From assembly GCF_023145695.1 (NCBI RefSeq), contig NZ_JAJHVV010000007.1, positions 1-64,000 of the forward strand: a stretch of 64,000 bases of DNA. The letters run 5' to 3'. Positions within the stretch are counted from its first letter, which is position 1. Every line of letters starts with the position of its first letter. The translations under genes and the position numbers were made by a program. The notes under the pieces were generated by a model, which searched no databases, was not told the origin of the DNA, and saw only the letters and a program-made list of their open reading frames with translations. The DNA comes from Vibrio amylolyticus (GTDB lineage Bacteria > Pseudomonadota > Gammaproteobacteria > Enterobacterales > Vibrionaceae). This document shows, piece by piece, positions 7,932 through 17,969 of the stretch.

Positions 7932-9110
7932 TTAAAGATTCGCGTGAGGGCCAAACACCTCATAATGGATTCGATCTCGCGATACATTCAATGCTTCGAG
8001 CTGTTTTACTATGCTCTCCATAAATACTACTGGGCCACATAAGTAAAAGTCACCGTCCCCCAATGGAAGAGTTGAAGCCACAGCAGTTAAGTTCATCGCC
8101 CCAGAAAACTCAGCGTCACCTTCCATATACCAGACTTTTTGTTGCCAGTTATTGATTGAGATAAGCGTACTGGTTTCATCAATAAACGAGTGCTGTTCGC
8201 GGTTATTACATGCATGAAGGTAACTCACGTTCTCTTTACCTGAATCATGCAATGTTTGAAGCATAGCTTGAACAGGTGTAATCCCAACCCCCGCTGAAAT
8301 CAGAACCACAGGCTTTTGCTTTTCTGTGTAGAAGAAATCACCAGCCGGCGCATACAGGCTCACACGATCTCCAACCTCGATAGCATCATGTAGATGATTA
8401 GAAACTAAACCTTGATAATCACTACCAAATCCCTCTCGCTTCACGGATATTCGGTAATTCTTACCGTTCGACTTTTGAGATAACGAATACTGTCTGATTT
8501 CGTTGTACTGTCCACCTTCTGGCTTAACTTCTATTCCAATGTATTGCCCTGGCTGATAATCAAGCACCTCCGCTCCATCAACGGGAGTAAACGTAAAGCT
8601 AGTCACCAAAGAAGATTCGGCCTGCTTGTCTGTTACCACAAACTCACGCGCGTTTTCCCAGCCACCAACAGCAAGCTTTCTTTGTAAGTAAAGTTCTCCT
8701 TCGCGGTCAATAAATACCTGTGCTAGGAAAAGGTAAGCTGCCGTCCAAGCCTCTTCCACTTCCGTTGTGAACGCATCTGCGGCTAACTCTCTTAATGTCT
8801 CAATCAAATGAGTCCCAACGATTTGATAATGCTCTGGCTGAATATTAAAACTGGTATGTTTTTGCGCAATACGCTCTACAGCGGATGTGAGTGCAGCTAG
8901 ATTTTCTATATTCTTTGCGTACGCTGCAATCGCTTCAAACAAAGCAACACCTTGACGACCTGTATGTTGGTTAGTCATGTTAAAAATATCTTTAACTTCC
9001 GGGTTAATACGAAACATACGCGCATAAAAGTGCTCGGTTAAAGCTGGGCCTGCTTGTTCTAAAAGGGGAATAGTACTTTTTACAATATTAATATGTTGTT
9101 CATTGAGCAT
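7932..9110 (-). CDS. hmp: flavohaemoprotein / nitric oxide dioxygenase Hmp
   Basis: Hmp oxidises NO to nitrate using O2, haem and FAD/NAD(P)H. The 392-residue product (E. coli: 396) has an N-terminal globin domain (about 1-140; KHTSFNI carries the proximal His), an FAD-binding domain with RQYSLS, and an NAD domain with AGVGITP, ending in the family C-terminus HYEVFGPHANL. I chose the ATG at 9110: MLNEQHINIVKSTIPLLEQ aligns with the known N-terminus, and GGGAG lies 8 nt upstream. The reading frame continues to 9227, but that extension holds the predicted promoter. It is divergent from norR and probably NorR-activated. Confidence 0.95.
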   Translation of the reverse strand: MLNEQHINIVKSTIPLLEQAGPALTEHFYARMFRINPEVKDIFNMTNQHTGRQGVALFEAIAAYAKNIENLAALTSAVERIAQKHTSFNIQPEHYQIVGTHLIETLRELAADAFTTEVEEAWTAAYLFLAQVFIDREGELYLQRKLAVGGWENAREFVVTDKQAESSLVTSFTFTPVDGAEVLDYQPGQYIGIEVKPEGGQYNEIRQYSLSQKSNGKNYRISVKREGFGSDYQGLVSNHLHDAIEVGDRVSLYAPAGDFFYTEKQKPVVLISAGVGITPVQAMLQTLHDSGKENVSYLHACNNREQHSFIDETSTLISINNWQQKVWYMEGDAEFSGAMNLTAVASTLPLGDGDFYLCGPVVFMESIVKQLEALNVSRDRIHYEVFGPHANL

Positions 9111-9194
9111 TAAATGATCTCCCATAGGGGGTAGTGTGAAAATTGACTTTAACGTTATCGGCAAGTTTATACTTGCTCTTTGGTTACAGCTGTT

Positions 9195-9212
9195 ACGCAG
9201 GAATAATGCCAA
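9195..9212 (-). promoter_or_regulatory. sigma-54 (-24/-12) promoter of hmp
   Basis: Read on the minus strand, TTGGCA-N7-TGCG places GG (9210-9209) and GC (9198-9197) exactly 10 nt apart, the invariant sigma-54 geometry. Transcription would start near 9185, giving an hmp leader of about 75 nt. This agrees with the adjacent gene encoding a sigma-54 activator. Confidence 0.72.
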
Positions 9213-9265
9213 CAAATAAAGTAGCATATTATCAATGGTTTATTACGAGCCTATCTAATGACCAC

Positions 9266-9301
9266 GTCTAAATGACACACTTTACTCCAAGTCAATTAGA
9301 C
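9266..9301. promoter_or_regulatory. NorR-type enhancer sites upstream of hmp
   Basis: Two sites fit the GT-N7-AC NorR core: GTCTAAATGAC (9266-9276) and GTCAATTAGAC (9291-9301). They are 25 bp apart centre to centre and about 85-110 bp upstream of the predicted hmp start site. A weaker copy, TATCTAATGAC, is at 9252-9262. NorR binds three such sites in E. coli. Confidence 0.6.
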
Positions 9302-9341
9302 TCTATCATATTGAATAACATCACCTAGCTAAGACCTCACC

Positions 9342-10925
9342 ATGCAAGATATTTCAGCTTCAACGCTCGTAGAAATGACCATTGGTCTAGCAAGCGGCCT
9401 CAATGATGAAGATCGCTTCAACAAACTACTCGACGCCATTCGAAAAACCATTCAGTGTGATAGTGTGGCACTACTTTCAATTCAAGGCGATACACTCACG
9501 CCACTTGCAATACAAGGCTTGACTAGGGATACGTTAGGTCGTCGATTCATTGTTCACGAACACCCGAGATTTGAACAGATTTGTCTCTCAAAGGCCCCTG
9601 TAAGGTTTGACGCCTCTAGCCCACTGCCTGACCCATTTGATGGCTTGTTGCTCGATCATGATGGTGATCTTCCAATGCACTCTTGTATGGGGCTGCCACT
9701 GCTCTTTGGCGACACCTTGTTAGGCATTTTGGCATTGGATAGTTTAGAGCCTGAACTCTTTCAAAATATTCCCGATCGCAGTTTGGAAGTTCTCTCAGCG
9801 ATTGCCGCGTCCACATTAAAAATGGCCATGACGTTCTCTCAATTAGAACGTCAAGCGAAGCAAAGCCAACAACGCTTACAAGAACTCAACGAAGAAGCAT
9901 GGGAGCGAGATGGTGGAGAGATCATCGGTTCAAGTCAAGCGATGCTCACGCTAAAGAGTGACATTGAAGTCGTTGCCCCTTCTGACTTTAATATACTTAT
10001 TCATGGTGAAACCGGGGTGGGTAAAGAACTGGTCGCTCGAACTCTGCACCATCAGTCTAATCGTAGAAAGCAGCCACTTGTCTATGTAAACTGCGCTGCT
10101 ATCCCAGAAAATCTTGTCGAAAGCGAACTGTTTGGCCATGTAAAGGGGGCCTTTACCGGTGCAGACAAAAATCGTTCAGGTAAGTTTTCCCTCGCTGATG
10201 GTGGAACCCTGTTTCTTGATGAGATTGGTGAGCTTCCTTTGGCAGCCCAAAGTAAGATACTACGTGCGCTTCAAAACAACGAAATTCAGCCTGTGGGGCA
10301 AGATAACGTACAAAATATCAATGTTAGAGTGCTGGCAGCTACCAATAGAGACTTAAAAGAAGAAGTGGCCCAAGGCCGTTTTCGAGCAGACTTATATCAC
10401 CGTTTAACGGTTTACCCTATTTTGGTACCGCCACTGCGACAACGTGAAGGGGATATCGCGCTTCTTTCTGGATTTTTCCTTGAACAAGCTCGTCGAAAAC
10501 TCGGAATTGTTCAGCTAAAAATGGGGCCAGAGGCTCTCCGCTATATTACGCTCTATAGCTGGCCAGGCAACGTAAGAGAACTAGAGCACGTTATTAATCG
10601 TGCTGCTTTAAAATCACGCGCAAGAAATCACCACCGCTCAGTCATTACTGTTACTAATGAAGATATCGGTATCCTTGATAATACTTCAACTCTCGATATG
10701 GCAATAGTAGAGCCAATGGCGGAAGGCAGTAACGAAGCGATCAGTGTCAACTTGCGACAAGCAACCGAAGCGTATCAGAGACAATTGATAATAGCGGCGT
10801 TAGAAGAATCTGAGTTTAACTGGGCGAAAGCCAGTCGAGCACTAGAGACCGACCGTGCAAATTTGACTCGATTAGCTAAACGACTCGGTATCACAGTAAC
10901 AAAAGAGCATAGAATTAGTCACTAA
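9342..10925 (+). CDS. norR: NorR, NO-responsive sigma-54-dependent activator
   Basis: The 527-residue protein has three parts. The N-terminal GAF domain (about 1-170) senses NO through a non-haem iron; candidate ligands Arg76, Asp100, Cys115 and Asp133 match the E. coli pattern. The AAA+ domain has Walker A GETGVGKE (222-229) and the sigma-54-contacting GAFTGA loop (269-274). A Fis-type helix-turn-helix ends the protein ([20 protein letters not shown]). It is divergent from hmp, with enhancer-like sites and a sigma-54 promoter between them, so hmp is its likely target. Confidence 0.95.
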   Translation: MQDISASTLVEMTIGLASGLNDEDRFNKLLDAIRKTIQCDSVALLSIQGDTLTPLAIQGLTRDTLGRRFIVHEHPRFEQICLSKAPVRFDASSPLPDPFDGLLLDHDGDLPMHSCMGLPLLFGDTLLGILALDSLEPELFQNIPDRSLEVLSAIAASTLKMAMTFSQLERQAKQSQQRLQELNEEAWERDGGEIIGSSQAMLTLKSDIEVVAPSDFNILIHGETGVGKELVARTLHHQSNRRKQPLVYVNCAAIPENLVESELFGHVKGAFTGADKNRSGKFSLADGGTLFLDEIGELPLAAQSKILRALQNNEIQPVGQDNVQNINVRVLAATNRDLKEEVAQGRFRADLYHRLTVYPILVPPLRQREGDIALLSGFFLEQARRKLGIVQLKMGPEALRYITLYSWPGNVRELEHVINRAALKSRARNHHRSVITVTNEDIGILDNTSTLDMAIVEPMAEGSNEAISVNLRQATEAYQRQLIIAALEESEFNWAKASRALETDRANLTRLAKRLGITVTKEHRISH

Positions 10926-11198
10926 ACTCGCAACTAAGGCTAGCGATATGTCGCTAGCCGCTTATGCATGAGTAAACCACGAAAGCGACCTTCAGAACGT
11001 CAATCGAGATACAGGTTGGTACAAAAAGTTATCCATTAGTAATTGTTAAAGTTGGTAATAGCGTCCTAAATCAATGTAGAATGTTCTTTCCCATGGATAA
11101 TGGTTGCTCTAGACACTCTCTTGACTAAGTTCAAACTTCAATACTAGAGCTAATGATCGTAACCCCTATACTTGTAACTCATAGTCCGAAAAACGTGT

Positions 11199-11765
11199 GT
11201 GATAAAGCCAATGACTGAAGACAAATTTACTAATATTTTTCGTCTACCTCATTCGATCCAAATTCGAATTGGTAAATGGCAGCAGACCTTTAGAGGTACC
11301 TCAGATATTGTGCTTCATCAGGCACTGCAAGTGCGTAATTCTAAATTTCGTAATCATAAGCTTTCCCCGACAGGCTGGCATGTAGGGCTGTTTCACGCCG
11401 ATGATATCTCGATTACCCATCACGGTAAGTATATTCAAACGGCAATGCGAACGATGGTAGATCGTAAAGTTGGCTATCAACGTATCTATCTTTCAACTAT
11501 TCCACTAGAACAAGCAGAGCCTGCACTCATAGAATTTAAGAAAGAGTGGATCCAGAAACACAACCGCGTTGCCAAAAAGTATAATCAAATTAAGTTAAAA
11601 GAGTTCATGTCTTATGCTTTTGAAGAGGTGGATACGCTCTATCCCTCTCTACCTAAAGGGCAATTTGACAAACAGCTTTGGAACCGTCTTGTTACCTCAG
11701 AGCTAGGCCAAGCTAAAAAATTCAACAACCCGTTTTTTGTAAAAAGAGCGGCGATCAAGCAGTAA
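11199..11765 (+). CDS. hypothetical protein (188 aa)
   Basis: I do not recognise this family. The protein is soluble and basic, rich in Lys, Arg and aromatic residues, and has no signal peptide. The first half looks mixed alpha/beta and the second half helical. The coordinates use a GTG start; an ATG 12 nt later (11211) is an equal candidate, and neither has a strong ribosome binding site. It stands alone, with 273 bp of non-coding DNA upstream and a convergent solute-binding-protein gene downstream. Confidence 0.75.
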   Translation: MIKPMTEDKFTNIFRLPHSIQIRIGKWQQTFRGTSDIVLHQALQVRNSKFRNHKLSPTGWHVGLFHADDISITHHGKYIQTAMRTMVDRKVGYQRIYLSTIPLEQAEPALIEFKKEWIQKHNRVAKKYNQIKLKEFMSYAFEEVDTLYPSLPKGQFDKQLWNRLVTSELGQAKKFNNPFFVKRAAIKQ

Positions 11766-11836
11766 GTCGTTATCACTCAGTGTGAATAAGCTGATTCATT
11801 CAGAAATGACAGTGGAAAAGGTATATCTCGGAAACG

Positions 11837-12625
11837 TTAACGGTACTTATCTAATATCGCCTGATATTGACTAACGCCATTCTCATTGGTTTTTTCTTTA
11901 ACACGATCAATACCAAGCTGCAATTTTTTTACCAATATTGGGTCACTGTCTTTATTGAACGCGTAGTAAGTATGGCCTTCTTTTAGGGTGTAAATTGGTT
12001 TAAATAATTCACTATTCATACCCGCTTGAGAAGCGTACCAGTATGCCGTTCTTTCAGAATAAGCAATCAAATCGATTCTCTTTTTGGTCAAAAGTTCGGC
12101 TAATACAACGACATCACTGGCCTCTAACATTGCAGCTCTAGGCACACCGATATCAAGCAGTAACTGTTCACCAATATCATCTTTTACAACACCAATTTTG
12201 TATTTGGCCATATCGATTGGGTTATTAACTTGTATATTGCTGCCGTTTCTCGCCATGACAACAACTTTAACATCAGCAATAGGCCCAACCCATTGAAAGA
12301 GCTCTTCTCGATGTTCTGTTCGAGTTGTTGAAAATACGACAGAATTCGTACTAGTAAGTGCCGAACGATAAGCATCTGACCAAGTCTGCAAGACCATATG
12401 ACCACTATCAAGGTTGTCCCCCACCTCTTTAGCAGCAGCATGCAATAGGTCGACAGAGTACCCGACTAGCTCACCGTTTTTCATAAAATTTGCCGGTGGA
12501 TATTCCTCAGTTAAAAATACCAAACGCCCAAGATCATCTCCCTCACCGTGGGCCAAAGAACTCGAAGTGGGAAAAAAAATCAAAATCACCAGCATGACCG
12601 ATAGGCTTAAACTATTCATCATCAT
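11837..12625 (-). CDS. periplasmic solute-binding protein (SBP_bac_3 family), orphan
   Basis: The 262-residue protein has a signal peptide (about 1-25, ending near SLAHG) and the two-lobed extracellular solute-binding family 3 fold, typified here by FLTEEYPPANFMKNGELVGY and GYSVDLLHAAAKEVG. Such proteins bind amino acids or related small molecules, for ABC importers or sensor proteins. No permease or ATPase gene is adjacent. The divergent neighbour is an EAL phosphodiesterase with a periplasmic sensor region, so a signalling rather than transport role is possible but unproven. Confidence 0.88.
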   Translation of the reverse strand: MMMNSLSLSVMLVILIFFPTSSSLAHGEGDDLGRLVFLTEEYPPANFMKNGELVGYSVDLLHAAAKEVGDNLDSGHMVLQTWSDAYRSALTSTNSVVFSTTRTEHREELFQWVGPIADVKVVVMARNGSNIQVNNPIDMAKYKIGVVKDDIGEQLLLDIGVPRAAMLEASDVVVLAELLTKKRIDLIAYSERTAYWYASQAGMNSELFKPIYTLKEGHTYYAFNKDSDPILVKKLQLGIDRVKEKTNENGVSQYQAILDKYR

Positions 12626-13081
12626 CTTCTATTAAATATTACCTACCTTAGAATTTAGTTGACGATTAAAAAGCCGTCTAGTGCGCAACTTGTTTAAATC
12701 TTACGTCGAGAAGATAGATTATGCGTTGCAAGCACGCTCTCCTTAGTAGATCAGCTCTATGAATATAGGAATAGACAGCCATACAGCATGTACGCTTTTA
12801 TAATCTACCTAACAGATAACCGATTAATCTATCAATCATAGAACCGTGATTCTGAAGAGGTCCAAATATCAGATATATCAAAAGTGACCACTAATACTAA
12901 CGTCTTACCTGATTACGCTTACTTTAAAAATGTTCGTGAATTGCCTTATATTCGCAGCAGTAACCCGTCTTAAAAATAATAACTTATAGTAATAAATGGA
13001 AAATCGAAATATTGAATGTTCTGTTTTATCTGTAAGCACATATGATTGAACAATAAATAGAATAAATGGCTAGTTTGATTA
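12626..13081. other. 456-bp divergent intergenic region
   Basis: Lies between the orphan binding-protein gene and the CSS-EAL gene and must hold both promoters. It is AT-rich. I see no ORF longer than 20 codons, no strong hairpin and no recognisable operator. Confidence 0.6.
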
Positions 13082-14725
13082 ATGACATACGGTAAAAAAC
13101 GAGGTGCGCTTTACCCTTCAATGCGGCAGCTCATCAAAGCGAATTCTCGAGTGCTTACCTCTATAGCGCTGATATTTGCTGGAGTGTTCATTATGGCTGG
13201 CATATTAAACTTCTATGCAACGAAGCATCATGCTATAGCCCAAGGCAAAGAGGCCATTGGAACACTAGAGCAATATATTGGTCGTACCGCTCAAAATCTA
13301 CGCTACCTTAATACTCAAGTATCTACGCAATGTAATCGCCAAGATGTGCTTAAGCTACGTGAGCACACTTTTCAATCAACCATGATAAAAGAAGTCGGGC
13401 TATATCAAGATGGGAATGTATTTTGTACAAGTAATGAAGGCAAAAGTAATATTAGTCTGTATTCGTCCACTATCGAACGGCTTAACAGTTCAGACAATAA
13501 CATCACCATCTCTTTAAAAAAGTCGAAAAGTGAACTGCAGACGTTTTTTATCTATGCGCATAACAAGAAAGAGTCACACAAAACGAGTGAGATTATCGAT
13601 AGAACTGAGGTAGCCCATTATCACAATAAAAATAGTGGAATAAACGCGCTGCTATCACCAACTCAATTTCTTGAATTGGTTTCCCCCATGCTATCGGAAC
13701 AAAAATATGGCTATCAGATTACTGTTTTAAGCCAAACAATACAAAGTAAGCAAAGCCCTATTGATTCAGCGTTAAATCTATTTAGCTTTTCATCTTACCT
13801 TTACCCACTGTCGATCACTCTTCATCTTAGCCACAGCGCTTATCTTTACTACTTCATTCAGCACCTTTGGCAGATACTGCTCACAGCTTCAGCTCTATCG
13901 GTGATCTATTTGATCGCCCATAACTACCGATTAACCAGAGAGTCGCTAGAGTATTCATTACAACAAGCCATTCAAAATAAGAATTTGGAGCTATACCTTC
14001 AACCTATTGTCGATATCATGGATGAACGAGTTGCAGGAAGCGAAGCATTAATCCGATGGCACCATCCTTTACAAGGGATTATTCAACCCGATGTCTTCAT
14101 ACCATTGGCAGAACGCATGGGCATCATCGATCAAATAACCAAAGTAATCATTAAATCGGTAACCAAATTTATCTACCGCCATCCGGATCATCTGGAAGGA
14201 CAGTACATTAGTATCAATATCAGTCGCCAATTGGTCATTGATTCCGACTTTATTAAGTACTTAATCGATTTTTCAAAGCGACATCCTCACATTGTACCAA
14301 CCCTGTTGTTAGAAATTACTGAAAATAGTGATTACACAACTAAAGAGCTCGAGCATGCAACCACCTCTTTAAAACTCCTCAGTGAGCTTGGCTTTAAGAT
14401 CGCTGTCGATGACTTTGGTACCGGGTATTCCGGCCTAAATTTCATCCACCAACACCCTTTTAATGTACTAAAAATTGATAAAGTGTTTATCAACGGATTA
14501 CGCTCTGATACCACTATTACGCCAGTACTCGAATCGATGATCCATCTAGGGGAAGAACTCAATATGAAGGTCATTGCGGAAGGGGTCGAAACACACGAAC
14601 AACTGACTAAATTAAACCGGCTTGGGATTCGCTACATTCAAGGATACTACTTCTCCAAGCCAATGAAATTAAATGATTTTATCAAATATAACGTCACCCA
14701 TAATGACTTTACGAGCCAGTGGTAG
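13082..14725 (+). CDS. CSS-motif/EAL cyclic-di-GMP phosphodiesterase
   Basis: This 547-residue protein belongs to the CSS-EAL (PdeC-like) group of inner-membrane phosphodiesterases. TM1 is at about 25-45. A periplasmic CSS domain contains Cys84 and Cys115 (in CTS), which in PdeC form a DsbA-dependent disulphide that controls activity. TM2 is at about 262-282. The EAL domain retains EAL (321-323), the DDFGTGYSGL loop, EGVET and QGYYFSKP, so it should hydrolyse c-di-GMP. It is monocistronic. The ribosome binding site is weak and Met14 is an alternative start. Confidence 0.9.
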   Translation: MTYGKKRGALYPSMRQLIKANSRVLTSIALIFAGVFIMAGILNFYATKHHAIAQGKEAIGTLEQYIGRTAQNLRYLNTQVSTQCNRQDVLKLREHTFQSTMIKEVGLYQDGNVFCTSNEGKSNISLYSSTIERLNSSDNNITISLKKSKSELQTFFIYAHNKKESHKTSEIIDRTEVAHYHNKNSGINALLSPTQFLELVSPMLSEQKYGYQITVLSQTIQSKQSPIDSALNLFSFSSYLYPLSITLHLSHSAYLYYFIQHLWQILLTASALSVIYLIAHNYRLTRESLEYSLQQAIQNKNLELYLQPIVDIMDERVAGSEALIRWHHPLQGIIQPDVFIPLAERMGIIDQITKVIIKSVTKFIYRHPDHLEGQYISINISRQLVIDSDFIKYLIDFSKRHPHIVPTLLLEITENSDYTTKELEHATTSLKLLSELGFKIAVDDFGTGYSGLNFIHQHPFNVLKIDKVFINGLRSDTTITPVLESMIHLGEELNMKVIAEGVETHEQLTKLNRLGIRYIQGYYFSKPMKLNDFIKYNVTHNDFTSQW

Positions 14726-14787
14726 ACTGAGTGATAGTTTTTGACAACTTACTATGAAAAGCAACACCACTAATAGGCTAAAAACCA

Positions 14788-15582
14788 TTACCAAAGGCTG
14801 GTAAACTTCGCTTGCATAGCTCGGCTGACGGGTAACTTAGTGCCACCAACAAAGACAGCCATCTTACCTGTGAAGTCTTTTTTGACTTTTTCAATAGAAG
14901 AAACGTTCACAACACTAGAGCGGTGTATTTGCCAAAAAAGATTGGGATCAAGCTGATTGATAAGCTCTTTAAGAGAGGTTCGAAGTAGGTACTCGACACT
15001 CTTCCCTCCTTCTTGTTTGTATAGCGATATATATTTATCTTCTGCTTTAAAATACAGAACATCGGATAGAGAAATAAGGTGAATTTCTTCACCTTTGACG
15101 GCCTTTATCCATGTAAGGTAATTTGGCTTTGTTTGATTGGTTAACTGCTGAATCTGATCGATCAGTGAGGAAACGTCAGCACCGTTCGAAGGCACTTTCT
15201 TTGATAGCTTCATTTGCAGTTTTTCAACACACTGCGCGAGTCTTTTCTCTGAAACAGGCTTAAGTAAATAATCGACTGCATTAGTCTCGAATGCCTGCAC
15301 AGCAAATTCATCATAAGCGGTAACGAATACGACTCGAGTGTCGCTATTTTGCCCAGCTAAAGTCTTTGCCACGCTCATACCATCTAGCTGCGGCATTTTT
15401 ATATCAAGAAAAACAATATCAGGTTGATATTGCTCAATAAGCTCTAGCGCTTGTTGCCCATTTTCTGCCAACGCTACAATCTCTAACGTTGGCCACTCCT
15501 CACCCAACGCTTTGTTTAAGTGATGTCTTAATAAAGGCTCATCGTCTGCAATTATGGCGGTGACGGTCGTGTTTGTTAACAT
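14788..15582 (-). CDS. LytTR-family response regulator
   Basis: The 264-residue regulator has a receiver domain (residues 6-125) with acidic DDE at 13-15, phospho-acceptor Asp60 in FLDIKMP, and the conserved Thr and Lys (TAYDE, LLKPVS). A LytTR DNA-binding domain follows (about 160-262). It lies 24 nt after the LytS-type kinase gene and is the last gene of a seven-gene operon. Direct repeats of LytTR type occur upstream of the operon's first gene, suggesting that it regulates its own transport operon. Confidence 0.93.
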   Translation of the reverse strand: MLTNTTVTAIIADDEPLLRHHLNKALGEEWPTLEIVALAENGQQALELIEQYQPDIVFLDIKMPQLDGMSVAKTLAGQNSDTRVVFVTAYDEFAVQAFETNAVDYLLKPVSEKRLAQCVEKLQMKLSKKVPSNGADVSSLIDQIQQLTNQTKPNYLTWIKAVKGEEIHLISLSDVLYFKAEDKYISLYKQEGGKSVEYLLRTSLKELINQLDPNLFWQIHRSSVVNVSSIEKVKKDFTGKMAVFVGGTKLPVSRAMQAKFTSLW

Positions 15583-15606
15583 CCTATTACCCTTGTACGG
15601 CTATCC

Positions 15607-16671
15607 CTATAAAGACTCTAAATCACTTAACTTTATCTTAAGCGTTGCGGTTACTCCACCTTGAACATTTTCTACGATTGTAAAGCTTGCTCTCTCTGCA
15701 AAAAGCGCCTGTAAGCGTTGTTTGATATTCTCAAGGCCAATACCATGCCCTGTATTTATCGGTTCAGCGACAAGCCCAACCCCACTGTCGGTAACCGATA
15801 TAATGACTAGCCCTTGGCTCTCCTCGATCACAACAGAGACCTTGCCGCCTTGTGTACTCGGTTCAATCCCATGGCGTATGGCATTCTCCACCAGTGGTTG
15901 AATCAATAGCGGTGGAAAACTTACATCGATATTAAGCTGGTTCTCTACTTGGTAACTCAGCCTTTCGCCCAATCGAATCTGTTGAATACTTAGATAAGCA
16001 TCAATGAGATCTAACTCCAGTGAAATTGATGTGTTCGATTGTCGATTGACCTTAAGAGTACCACGCAAAAGATCCGTCAATTTCTCTAGCATCAAACGCG
16101 CATCTTTGGGCTTATCATCAATAAGTACGTTTATATTTGCCAAGGTATTAAACAAAAAGTGCGGTTCAATTTGGCTTTGCAATTGCTTGAGTTGGCTCAT
16201 CACTAAGGCTTTTTCTTGCTCCGCTTGTTTACGCTTAGCAGTTTCTAACTCTTTCTGAGCAAGTAGTTTTTGTTCATAAATGTAGAAGTAGAGAAAACAG
16301 ATTGCAGTAAACACAAAACCCAAGAATATAACCGGTTTGAGTTTATATATGTTATTAAAGTCACTGTACTCTTCGAGCCAAAATGCAGCATTACTTGTCC
16401 CAAGTACCATAGACGTCAACAATGATGCTGCATTCAACCAATGCAAACTAAGCTTCGGTAGAATACGGCCAATAAGTATTGAGCTAAACACAGCACTATA
16501 GCCATAACCGAAGCTTATAAGACAATGCTTAATAAAGGGAGCAGGCCAAATAAAGGCCGTTAAAATAGCAACAACAAAGCAAAATAGACTAGTAAATAGA
16601 ATGCTTTTAACCGCACTACTCTCAACACGATGCCCCTTAGCGTTACTTGCCATCGAAAAACAGACCTTCAT
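15607..16671 (-). CDS. LytS/YehU-type sensor histidine kinase
   Basis: The 354-residue kinase has four hydrophobic segments (about 22-42, 48-70, 78-92 and 113-132), a coiled-coil linker, then a His_kinase domain with phospho-acceptor His171 in IEPHFLFNTLANI. A HATPase domain follows with N-box VENAIRHGIEP and a G-rich DSGVGL. There is almost no periplasmic domain, so the signal is probably sensed within the membrane or through a partner such as the transporter encoded upstream. It starts 2 nt after the barrel gene stop, so translation is coupled. Confidence 0.92.
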   Translation of the reverse strand: MKVCFSMASNAKGHRVESSAVKSILFTSLFCFVVAILTAFIWPAPFIKHCLISFGYGYSAVFSSILIGRILPKLSLHWLNAASLLTSMVLGTSNAAFWLEEYSDFNNIYKLKPVIFLGFVFTAICFLYFYIYEQKLLAQKELETAKRKQAEQEKALVMSQLKQLQSQIEPHFLFNTLANINVLIDDKPKDARLMLEKLTDLLRGTLKVNRQSNTSISLELDLIDAYLSIQQIRLGERLSYQVENQLNIDVSFPPLLIQPLVENAIRHGIEPSTQGGKVSVVIEESQGLVIISVTDSGVGLVAEPINTGHGIGLENIKQRLQALFAERASFTIVENVQGGVTATLKIKLSDLESL

Positions 16672-16673
16672 AG

Positions 16674-17969
16674 TTAAAACTTCCCTTTAAGGTTTAATAG
16701 AATCATATGCTTATCGGGTAAATTTGCATAGACCGAATCACTACTTCCGCCCAAATATCTCGCCGCCAATTCAGCATTAAGCGACGCTAAACCCGTATCG
16801 TACAATTGATAATTCAACCATTGCGTTGCAATCACACCACCATCCTGAGGTGACAGCATCACATCAAATGTCGGTTCAAAATTATCAAGCCACAACCAAT
16901 CACGGCTCCATTGCCAGTGACTCCAACTGCTTGAATTCAGGGACCAATGAACCATAACATTATGCTGAACGAGATTAGCGTGACTAAACCCTTGCGCGTA
17001 GGAAGACGCTAACAGCTGTGTCTGTGGCGAAGAAGATAGAGAAAGCCCACGTTCAAAAGCCTGTTGCCATTCATTGTGGCTCCAACTCCGGCTATCAAAC
17101 CAATATTCCATGATTACATTGTGCCCACTACTGTTTGCCCAATTCACGCCCAAGAGTGACTGATAACCATGTTGCTGAGTGTCTAAATGGACGGCAGTTA
17201 GTGGTTCCCCTTGTTCGTACGCTAAGTACTTACGTTGGTATAAAGCCGACGCGTGAAACTCCCAGGCGTGATTTATGACTGTCACGAATGAGCCTCCCAT
17301 CAAGCCATGTCGAACATCGTCATAATAGGCGAGACCTTGCCATTCACTATCGCCAACTAGAGCATATCGACGTAATCCGAAACCTTGTTGCTTAGATTGC
17401 TCTTCAAGTTCTGACCCCTCTTGCTGTGTCCAAGATGAGTCGGTATACAAAAGCGTCCATTCACCATTCATGTCAAAGTAAGAAGCCATGGCTGTCCCTG
17501 CCCCCTCTTCAACTTGAATGCCAATTGGGTTACGTCGGTACGGTTTAAATACATCAAGAGGTCGATAACCGTAACCCACGCCCCAGTCGATACGAACCTT
17601 TCCCAAGGTTAGATCAATCGGCAAGTCGCCAATATCAATACTGGTTTGCCAGAACAGCTCTTGGACAAACCCATCAGCATCAAACGATTGTGACTCATCA
17701 CTGCTCCATATTGACGTCCCTTTCACAGCCAAAAGCGCGGTTAACTCCTTCCAGCTGACCTGAACGTCAAAAAGTCCATCCAAAGATTCTGTGTGTTTTT
17801 CTTCCACTTGCCCTAGAAACACTGAATCACGGTGAGCGGTGTTACTGGCACTTAACGTCCAATCCCAGTCAAGGCTAACCTCAGAAGCCATAACGGTACT
17901 GCTGATCATGCTTATACTTGCCACGAAAGCAGTCATAAATATCCGCGGTATAATCATAGCCAGCCTCAC
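16674..17969 (-). CDS. outer-membrane beta-barrel protein
   Basis: The 431-residue product has a signal peptide ending near STVMASEVS. Its body alternates hydrophobic and polar residues and is rich in Trp, Tyr and Ser, typical of a beta-barrel, and it ends in an aromatic residue (LLNLKGKF), the usual barrel-assembly signal. The exact family is not certain; it resembles barrels encoded beside LolA-like and transporter genes. The GTG start at 17969 overlaps the preceding stop by 1 nt; an ATG four codons later is possible. It would be the outer-membrane part of the operon's export pathway. Confidence 0.8.
   Translation of the reverse strand: MRLAMIIPRIFMTAFVASISMISSTVMASEVSLDWDWTLSASNTAHRDSVFLGQVEEKHTESLDGLFDVQVSWKELTALLAVKGTSIWSSDESQSFDADGFVQELFWQTSIDIGDLPIDLTLGKVRIDWGVGYGYRPLDVFKPYRRNPIGIQVEEGAGTAMASYFDMNGEWTLLYTDSSWTQQEGSELEEQSKQQGFGLRRYALVGDSEWQGLAYYDDVRHGLMGGSFVTVINHAWEFHASALYQRKYLAYEQGEPLTAVHLDTQQHGYQSLLGVNWANSSGHNVIMEYWFDSRSWSHNEWQQAFERGLSLSSSPQTQLLASSYAQGFSHANLVQHNVMVHWSLNSSSWSHWQWSRDWLWLDNFEPTFDVMLSPQDGGVIATQWLNYQLYDTGLASLNAELAARYLGGSSDSVYANLPDKHMILLNLKGKF

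Noticed and set aside
9111..9227. N-terminal extension of hmp by 39 codons
   Set aside because: It contains the predicted sigma-54 promoter, has no ribosome binding site, and is not part of the known Hmp N-terminus.
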